From CAXXOK01 sp035353615 (lineage in GTDB: Bacteria > Bacillota > Clostridia > Christensenellales > Aristaeellaceae), in NCBI GenBank assembly GCA_035353615.1, contig DAOPZY010000009.1, positions 20,818-84,817 on the forward strand: 64,000 bases of DNA, written 5' to 3'. Positions 58,421 to 64,000 of the stretch are shown here, piece by piece. The notes under the pieces were generated by a model. That model searched no databases, was not told where the DNA came from, and worked only from the letters and a program-made list of their open reading frames with translations. The first letter of the stretch is position 1, and the number at the start of each line of letters is the position of its first letter. The translations under genes and the position numbers were made by a program.

Positions 58421-59485
58421 ATGCCGGAGAAAACCATCCTTTTGGATCTGTTTCCGGAGGAATTGCAAACCTTTCTGGCGGAAATGCATCAGCCAGCCTT
58501 TCGGGCCAAGCAAATATTCAGCTGGCTCAACCGCGGCGTGCCGTTTTGCGACATGAGCAATCTGCCCAAGCCGCTGCGCGACGCGCTGTCCGAGCGGGCC
58601 TATGATCTGCCTCTATCGCTTCACGCCAGCTTTCCCTCCAAAAAAGATAAAACCGTCAAGTTCCTTAACGCGTGCGCCGACGGCAACCTGATCGAAAGCG
58701 TGCTGATGAACTACCACTACGGGTACAGTCTTTGCATCTCCACTCAGGTAGGCTGCAAAATGGGCTGCGCGTTTTGCGCGAGCACGCTCAACGGTTGCGT
58801 GCGCAACCTGTCCGCAGGGGAAATGCTTTCACAGGTGTTGCTGGCCAACCGTTACCTGGGGGTTTCCGGGCGCGTCGGGCATGTGGTGCTGATGGGTAGC
58901 GGCGAACCGCTGGATAACTATGACCAGGTTGTGCGCTTCTTAAAGCTGCTCAACCACCCCGACGGTTTAAACCTGAGCCTTCGGGCCGTATCCGTAAGCA
59001 CCTGCGGCATTGTGCCGCGCATCCTTCAGCTTGCGGAGGAAGGGCTTGCGATAACCCTGAGCCTTTCGCTGCACGCCCCCAACGACGAAATTCGCCGGCA
59101 GATCATGCCCATCGCCAACCGTTACCCTTTGCCGGAGCTGATGGCCGCCGTCCGGGATTATGTGAAGCGCACAGGGCGCAGGGTGGTTTTTGAGTATGCG
59201 CTGATCGACAGCCTCAACAGCTGTCCGGAACACGCGCATGAGCTGGCCCGGCTGGTCAGCGGCCTGCAATGCCATGTCAATCTTATCCCGCTCAACCGTG
59301 TGCCGGAGCGCAGGCTGGAGCCGGCTTCGCAAAGCGCCGTGCAAACCTTTCTGTCCATTTTGGAAGCCCACCATGTGTCCGCGACGGTTCGCCGGGAAAT
59401 GGGCGCGGACATCAGCGGCGCCTGCGGCCAATTGCGCAACCTGCACTTGAAAGAAGCTGACAAACCTGATATCATCAACAATTAA
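58421..59485 (+). CDS. rlmN: 23S rRNA (adenine2503-C2)-methyltransferase RlmN
   Basis: Radical-SAM enzyme methylating A2503 of 23S rRNA and tRNA A37. 354 residues. The 4Fe-4S motif CKMGCAFCAST (Cys-x3-Cys-x2-Cys) is near residues 110-120; VLMGSGEPLDNYDQVVRFLKLL, STCGIVPRILQLAEEGL, LSLHAPNDEIRRQIMP follow, and the C-terminal methyl-carrying Cys is in DISGACGQL. Starts two bases after the rsmB stop. Confidence 0.95.
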   Translation: MPEKTILLDLFPEELQTFLAEMHQPAFRAKQIFSWLNRGVPFCDMSNLPKPLRDALSERAYDLPLSLHASFPSKKDKTVKFLNACADGNLIESVLMNYHYGYSLCISTQVGCKMGCAFCASTLNGCVRNLSAGEMLSQVLLANRYLGVSGRVGHVVLMGSGEPLDNYDQVVRFLKLLNHPDGLNLSLRAVSVSTCGIVPRILQLAEEGLAITLSLSLHAPNDEIRRQIMPIANRYPLPELMAAVRDYVKRTGRRVVFEYALIDSLNSCPEHAHELARLVSGLQCHVNLIPLNRVPERRLEPASQSAVQTFLSILEAHHVSATVRREMGADISGACGQLRNLHLKEADKPDIINN

Positions 59486-59525
59486 GGCGGCCTGATGCCG
59501 GCGAAATGCAAAAAGGAGGGTCGCA

Positions 59526-60236
59526 ATGCTGATTTACGCCAAAACACACAAGGGGCTTGTGCGGCCAACCAATCAGGATTCCTTGCTGGTATCGCATAAC
59601 CTGTACGGCGTTGCGGACGGCATGGGCGGCCACAGAGGCGGCGAAACGGCCAGCCGGATCGCCGTGCAGGTGGTGCGCAACCTTCTGCAGGGCAAAACGC
59701 CTGAGGAAAACACCCTGCGCATCGGGGTGGACGCGTCCAACCGCCGCATTTTCGACATGCAGCGTCACGAACTGGCGCTCAGCGGCATGGGCACAACGCT
59801 GACCCTGCTGTGGGAAGGGCGCGCCGAAATGTGGATTGCGCACGTCGGCGACAGCCGCGCCTACCTGTTCCGCGACGGAGAGCTGATCTGCCGCACGGAG
59901 GATCACAGCGTTGTGGGCGAGCTTTTGCGTAATCATATGATTACGCCCGACATGGCCAAAACGCATCCCTACCGCAGCGTTATCACGCGCGCGCTGGGCA
60001 CCGACCCGACCGTAAGCCCGGATGTGCTTCGGATTGAAAAAAAGCTGGGCGACGTGTGGCTCATTTGCTCAGACGGGCTGTATAACATGGTAGAGGACAT
60101 TGACATTGCCGAAATTCTCGCCTCGCTGGAGGGCGAGCAGGCAGCGGACAAACTGTTGGAAGTAGCGCTCGATCACGGCGGTCACGATAACGTGAGCCTC
60201 GTTTTAGGCCGCGTAACGGAGGTGATCGCGCCATGA
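59526..60236 (+). CDS. prpC: PP2C-type serine/threonine phosphatase (PrpC/Stp)
   Basis: 236-residue metal-dependent phosphatase that reverses the adjacent PrkC kinase. Metal-binding segments: VRPTNQDSLLV, VADGMGGHRGGETASRIAV, HVGDSRAYLFRDGEL, TEDHSVVGELL, WLICSDGLYNMVEDIDI, and DHGGHDNVSLVLGRV near the end. AAAAGGAGG lies six bases before the ATG. The stop overlaps the prkC start by four bases. Confidence 0.95.
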   Translation: MLIYAKTHKGLVRPTNQDSLLVSHNLYGVADGMGGHRGGETASRIAVQVVRNLLQGKTPEENTLRIGVDASNRRIFDMQRHELALSGMGTTLTLLWEGRAEMWIAHVGDSRAYLFRDGELICRTEDHSVVGELLRNHMITPDMAKTHPYRSVITRALGTDPTVSPDVLRIEKKLGDVWLICSDGLYNMVEDIDIAEILASLEGEQAADKLLEVALDHGGHDNVSLVLGRVTEVIAP

Positions 60237-62128
60237 TGAAGGGCATGGTATTTGCCGAACGTTATAAGCTGATCGATTTTATCGGTCAGGGCGGTATGAG
60301 CCTGGTGTACCGCGCGGTGGATATTCGTACCGGTCACAGCGTAGCCATTAAAATTCTTAAATCAGAATACAACAGCGACAAGGAGTTTTTGGAGCGCTTC
60401 CAACGCGAAGCGCAAGCCGCAAGCCTGATGTCGCATCACAATATCGTTAACCTTCTGGACGTGGGCGTGGAGGGCGAGTTTCGCTATCTGGTGCTGGAAT
60501 ATGTCAGCGGCAGCACCCTGAAGGAGATTATTCAAAAACGGGGCCAGATCAACACCCAAACCGCCATCCAGATTACCGTGCGCATCCTGAGCGCTTTGCA
60601 GCACGCGCACGATAACGGCATCATCCACCGGGATATCAAGCCTCAAAACGTACTGGTCAATTCCGACGGGCACATCAAGGTTGCGGATTTCGGCATCGCG
60701 CGCATGACCAACGCCTTTACCATCAGCAAAGGCGACACCGTCGTCGGCTCGGTGCATTATTCCTCGCCCGAGCAAGCCACGGGCAGCGTCGTGGAAGCCA
60801 CCAGCGATATTTACTCCACCGGCGTTGTGCTGTATGAAATGCTGACCGGTCGGGTGCCGTTTGTGGGCGACACGCCTGTTTCCGTAGCGATGCAGCATAT
60901 CAACACGCCTCCGCCCCCGATTACGGATTTTAACGCAAACGTGCCGCCTGCGGTCATCTCTGTGGTAATGAAGGCGTTGGAGAAAAACCCCAAAAAACGG
61001 TATCAGAGCGCGCGCGAAATGGCGGACGCGCTTCAGAAGGCGCGCGAAGGCAAAGAGGACCTGAACACGCCGCAAATTTCGGACCGGCATCCGACAGCGG
61101 GGCAACCGCAGCCGGTTGCAAAGCCCCGCGCGGCAGCCGGCCCTCGCGGCAAGGGCACAACCACGCAAACCGCGCGTTACTCGGCGATTCAGAAGCGCCG
61201 CAAACGCGCCACCACGCTGCTGACTGTCATCACTGGATTTCTTGTGTTTGTGGCGCTGGTTTTTGGCGTGATTACGATTTACCAATCCGTAACCGGCAGC
61301 GCCACCGCGCCGGATCTTGTGGGATTAACGGTTGATGACGCCAAGGCGCTGGTCAAGCGCGAAGGGCTCAACTGGCAGCAGACCGAAATCAACCATGACA
61401 AAGCGCCCGCGGGCACTGTGATATCGCAAACCCCTGAGGCGGACGCGGAAATGCGCAAAGGCGACAGCGTGGTGGTAACCGTTAGCCTTGGCCCCACACG
61501 TCTCGTTACGCCGGACGTAATGGGCATGACGCGCGTGGAAGCCGCCGCCAAGCTCAAGGAAAAAGGCTTGAGCATGGTGGTGTTCAAAAGCCCTTCCACG
61601 GAACCGGTCGATACCGTAATCGCCCAAAACCCCCAAAAGGATGAACCCAGCGTGGCCGGGCAGGAAATCGAAGTCACCCTCTCCGGCGGCAGCACTCTGG
61701 TGCCCGATCTAAGCGGCCAAACCTATGACGACGCCCTTCAAATGCTTACGGAAAACAACCTGACCGTTGGCAAGGTGGAATACGGCGAGGTTACCTCCGA
61801 GGATAGTATCGGCAAGGTGCTCGCTCAATCGCCCGCCGCCGGCACCATGGCGGTGCTGGATACGCAGGTAACGCTCACCATCGGCGCGAAAGGCAAGGCG
61901 TACCACGCGGAAATGAATGTGGATGTGCCTGCGAACGACCAAAGCGTGCCCCTACGCGTTACCTTGGAGGAAAACGGCGTGGAAGTGGAGCAGTACAGCG
62001 GAATGACCACATCCGGCGCGGCTTATTCCATCATCATCCCGGTCAGTTCCAGCCAGTCCGGCAAACTGCCGTGCCGCGCCTACCTGAACGGCGAGCTGAT
62101 TGCCACGCAGGAGGTTGACCTGCAATGA
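60233..62128 (+). CDS. prkC: PASTA-domain serine/threonine protein kinase (PrkC-type)
   Basis: 631-residue membrane kinase that senses cell-wall fragments. Kinase domain 10-270: Gly loop IGQGGMSLVYRA, Lys40, HRDIKPQN (132-139), DFG (152-154), activation loop SKGDTVVGSVHYSSPEQ. A juxtamembrane basic linker leads to one membrane helix (about 325-350). Outside are three PASTA domains (about 358-425, 426-492, 493-560) and a C-terminal beta-rich domain (about 565-631), as seen in some clostridial and bacillary members. Coupled to prpC and rsgA by four-base overlaps on both sides. Confidence 0.95.
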   Translation: MMKGMVFAERYKLIDFIGQGGMSLVYRAVDIRTGHSVAIKILKSEYNSDKEFLERFQREAQAASLMSHHNIVNLLDVGVEGEFRYLVLEYVSGSTLKEIIQKRGQINTQTAIQITVRILSALQHAHDNGIIHRDIKPQNVLVNSDGHIKVADFGIARMTNAFTISKGDTVVGSVHYSSPEQATGSVVEATSDIYSTGVVLYEMLTGRVPFVGDTPVSVAMQHINTPPPPITDFNANVPPAVISVVMKALEKNPKKRYQSAREMADALQKAREGKEDLNTPQISDRHPTAGQPQPVAKPRAAAGPRGKGTTTQTARYSAIQKRRKRATTLLTVITGFLVFVALVFGVITIYQSVTGSATAPDLVGLTVDDAKALVKREGLNWQQTEINHDKAPAGTVISQTPEADAEMRKGDSVVVTVSLGPTRLVTPDVMGMTRVEAAAKLKEKGLSMVVFKSPSTEPVDTVIAQNPQKDEPSVAGQEIEVTLSGGSTLVPDLSGQTYDDALQMLTENNLTVGKVEYGEVTSEDSIGKVLAQSPAAGTMAVLDTQVTLTIGAKGKAYHAEMNVDVPANDQSVPLRVTLEENGVEVEQYSGMTTSGAAYSIIIPVSSSQSGKLPCRAYLNGELIATQEVDLQ

Positions 62129-63018
62129 CGGATGCTTCCTTCATGCAGGGCGTGATTGTCAAGGGTGTCGGCGGCCTGTACTACGCCCGGGATCTTGAGC
62201 AAAAAATCCATGTATTACGCGCAAAAGGCGTGTTCCGCAAGCGGCATATCACGCCGCTGGTGGGCGATGCCATCCGTTTTTCCCCCGGCGCGCAGGACGA
62301 TCAGGGCTGGATTGAAGAAGTTCTCCCCCGCACCAACGAATTGGTTCGGCCGCCCGTAGCCAATATCCGGTACCTGGTTTTTGTGCTTGCGCCCGAGCCG
62401 GAACCGGATTTTCTGCTGTTGGATCGGATGCTCGTCATGGCCCGCGCCCAGCGTATCGAACCCCTTCTGGTGGTGAATAAATGCGAGCTGGATACTTCGC
62501 TTGGCGAAAAAATCCGTCGGGAATACGCGCTTGCGGAAGCGCCCGTGTTCGAGGTGAGCGCAAAGCTTGGGCAAGGTGTGCCCGCGTTGGCCAATGAGTT
62601 GCGCAAAGGCATCTGCTGCTTTGCAGGGCAAAGCGGAGTGGGTAAAAGCTCCCTGCTGAACGCCGTTACCGGTCTGACCCTGGAAAGCGGGGAAATCAGC
62701 CGTAAAATTGCGCGCGGGAAAAATACGACGCGCCATGCCGAGCTTTTGGCAAAGGATGGCTTTCAAGTGTTGGATACCGCCGGTTTCAGTCTGCTGGAGC
62801 TGAGCGACCAGCTGGAACCGGTGCAGCTGAAAACCTATTATCCGGAGTTTATGCCCTTTGAGGGGGATTGCCGTTTTCAGCCGTGCTACCACAAAGGCGA
62901 ACCGGGTTGCGCCGTGCTGGAGGCCGCGCGCAACGGAACCCTCCCGCCCGAAAGGGTGGAGCGTTATCACCAGTTGCTGGCGAAGGTAAAAGAAACATGG
63001 AGGAACCGGTATGTGTAA
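62125..63018 (+). CDS. rsgA: Ribosome small subunit-dependent GTPase A
   Basis: Circularly permuted GTPase assisting late 30S assembly; 297 residues. N-terminal OB-fold (VKGVGGLYYARDLEQKIHVLRAKGVFRK), then G4 VVNKCEL, G1 GQSGVGKSSLLNAVTG (about 168-183), G2 region RGKNTTRHAELL, G3 DTAGFSLLEL. The C-terminal zinc-binding domain has CRFQPCYHKGEPGCAV. Known PrkC targets in other Firmicutes include RsgA (CpgA), which fits its place after prkC. Confidence 0.95.
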   Translation: MTDASFMQGVIVKGVGGLYYARDLEQKIHVLRAKGVFRKRHITPLVGDAIRFSPGAQDDQGWIEEVLPRTNELVRPPVANIRYLVFVLAPEPEPDFLLLDRMLVMARAQRIEPLLVVNKCELDTSLGEKIRREYALAEAPVFEVSAKLGQGVPALANELRKGICCFAGQSGVGKSSLLNAVTGLTLESGEISRKIARGKNTTRHAELLAKDGFQVLDTAGFSLLELSDQLEPVQLKTYYPEFMPFEGDCRFQPCYHKGEPGCAVLEAARNGTLPPERVERYHQLLAKVKETWRNRYV

Positions 63019-63643
63019 AATTGCATCCTCAATTTTAGCGGCGGATACCATGCGAATGGGCGACGCCGCCCGTCAAATGCGCGATGCCGGCTGCGACTAT
63101 GTGCATTTTGACGTAATGGACGGCGTGTTTGTGCCCAACCTGTCCTTTGGCCCGGCGCTTTTGAAAGACATGCAGGCGGAAATCGACCTGTATTTCGACG
63201 TGCACCTGATGCTAATTGATCCCCTGCGCTACGTCGATGTGTTTGCCCAGAACGGAGCCGACGGCATCACGGTGCATTTTGAGGCGGAACATTTTGCGGA
63301 GTCTGTTCAGCGGATTCGGGCGCTGGGGCTGCGGGCGGGGGCGTCGCTCAAACCCGGCACACCGGCTATCCGGTTGCAGCCTTGGCTGCCTTTGCTGGAT
63401 TTGGTGCTGGTGATGACGGTGGAACCCGGTTTTGGCGGGCAAACGCTCAATCCTGATATGTTCCAGAAGATTGCCGACCTGCGCGCCCTTGGCTTTGCCG
63501 GTGAAATTGAGGTGGACGGCGGTATCAACATGGAAAACGCTCCTTTGCTGGCCCGCGCCGGCGCCAATACGCTGGTGATGGGAACCTCCTTTTTTCATGC
63601 GTCCGACCCCGCTCAACTGGTGCGGAAGGTGCACGCGCTGTAA
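63011..63643 (+). CDS. rpe: Ribulose-phosphate 3-epimerase
   Basis: Interconverts ribulose 5-phosphate and xylulose 5-phosphate in the pentose phosphate pathway. 210 residues, TIM barrel. IASSILAADTMRMGDAARQM, HFDVMDGVFVPNLSFGP (metal and catalytic residues), DVHLMLIDPLRYVD, MTVEPGFGGQTLNPDMFQKI, and VDGGINMENAPLLARAGANTLVMGTSFF. Start overlaps rsgA by eight bases. In many Firmicutes thiN (thiamine pyrophosphokinase) follows; it is absent here. Confidence 0.95.
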   Translation: MCKIASSILAADTMRMGDAARQMRDAGCDYVHFDVMDGVFVPNLSFGPALLKDMQAEIDLYFDVHLMLIDPLRYVDVFAQNGADGITVHFEAEHFAESVQRIRALGLRAGASLKPGTPAIRLQPWLPLLDLVLVMTVEPGFGGQTLNPDMFQKIADLRALGFAGEIEVDGGINMENAPLLARAGANTLVMGTSFFHASDPAQLVRKVHAL

Positions 63644-64000
63644 TCGCGCGTACATACCGGCCGGGGCAGAAAGCGCGCGCCGAGAATTCGCCTTTATAAC
63701 CGTTCGGTTGTATGCAGTTCAGACGCTTTTCCGGCTGGTTCCCGTACGCTTGGGGAGCAGTGTTTTTCAAACTTGAAAGTCCGTTGACGGTAATCGTTCT
63801 TTCAGGATGCTCTGTTCATCCAGAAGCCCATTTGCGGCCTGAGATCTGTACGCATCCTATTTTCCGTTTCTTGTTCCTCATTTCATGATGTTGCTGTCCC
63901 CTGCGTAATGTGCCTCCAAACAGCAATTCCCCTGCACTTCTAACCCGGTAAGTTGTAAAATGAATTGCCGCCCCCCCGGGAAAAAAAGAGACCCAAACCC
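63644..64000. other. Region after rpe without a recognised gene
   Basis: About 357 bases. I see no terminator with a T tract, no RNA and no supportable gene. The final 35 bases have C and A homopolymer runs and may be a contig end of lower quality. Confidence 0.5.

Noticed and set aside
63960..64000. Homopolymer-rich end of the window
   Set aside because: Runs of C and A at the very end more likely reflect a contig edge than a biological element.

Overview
The window looks like a chromosome segment from a Gram-positive Firmicute of the class Clostridia. The evidence is the gene content and order: an Rnf complex beside dxs-tlyA-nadK-argR-recN, a complete fab/acc operon with FabK as enoyl reductase, a PP2C/PASTA-kinase/RsgA/Rpe cluster, DacF, MarR-type control of fatty acid synthesis, and sigma-A-type promoters with AGGAGG ribosome sites. 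It appears G+C rich by eye (not measured). No phage, plasmid, IS, rRNA, tRNA or CRISPR was recognised. Identifications rest on motifs read from the translations; no database search was possible.

Layout. 1-3135 (minus): rnfC-rnfD-rnfE-rnfA (partial), with no rnfG at its usual place. 3444-12933 (minus): alpha/beta hydrolase, membrane-anchored MurF-like ligase, ddl, dxs, tlyA, nadK, argR, recN. 13532-17778 (plus): a DUF1801 protein, an L-fucose isomerase-like protein and a MATE exporter, each with its own promoter. 18139-24875 (minus): an aromatic amino acid operon (DAHP synthase, tyrA, aroB, pheA, an aroE-aroK fusion, aroQ, a histidine phosphatase). Ahead of it lies a consensus promoter, a 30-codon leader rich in Phe and Tyr codons, and an intrinsic terminator, which together form an apparent attenuator. 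25219-36115 (minus): the fatty acid operon, marR/fabT-fabH-acpP-fabK-fabD-fabG-fabF-accB-fabZ-accC-accD-accA-degV, with a palindromic operator at its promoter.

36450-43436: a TRIC/UPF0126 channel, a GNAT acetyltransferase, and then a divergent locus. Two paralogous DUF4342-like membrane proteins are on the minus strand. On the plus strand is an NHLP/NHLM-type peptide export set: a 62-residue stub of the membrane-fusion protein, a C39 peptidase-ABC protein whose usual catalytic Asp appears to be Asn, and a second ABC protein. No precursor peptide or maturase is visible. 43904-48905 (minus): pckA, ksgA, dnaX. 49163-50557 (plus): a second MATE exporter. 50577-63643 (plus): one long cluster, dacF-priA-def-fmt-rsmB-rlmN-prpC-prkC-rsgA-rpe, linking wall growth, replication restart, translation initiation, rRNA methylation and Ser/Thr signalling. 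Its RsmB carries a 383-residue N-terminal extension made mostly of a 22-residue tandem repeat.

The observations I rate highest are the Phe/Tyr leader attenuator, the pared-down NHLP exporter locus, the RsmB repeat extension, a 64-bp dispersed repeat found in two intergenic regions, and the Rnf cluster without rnfG.
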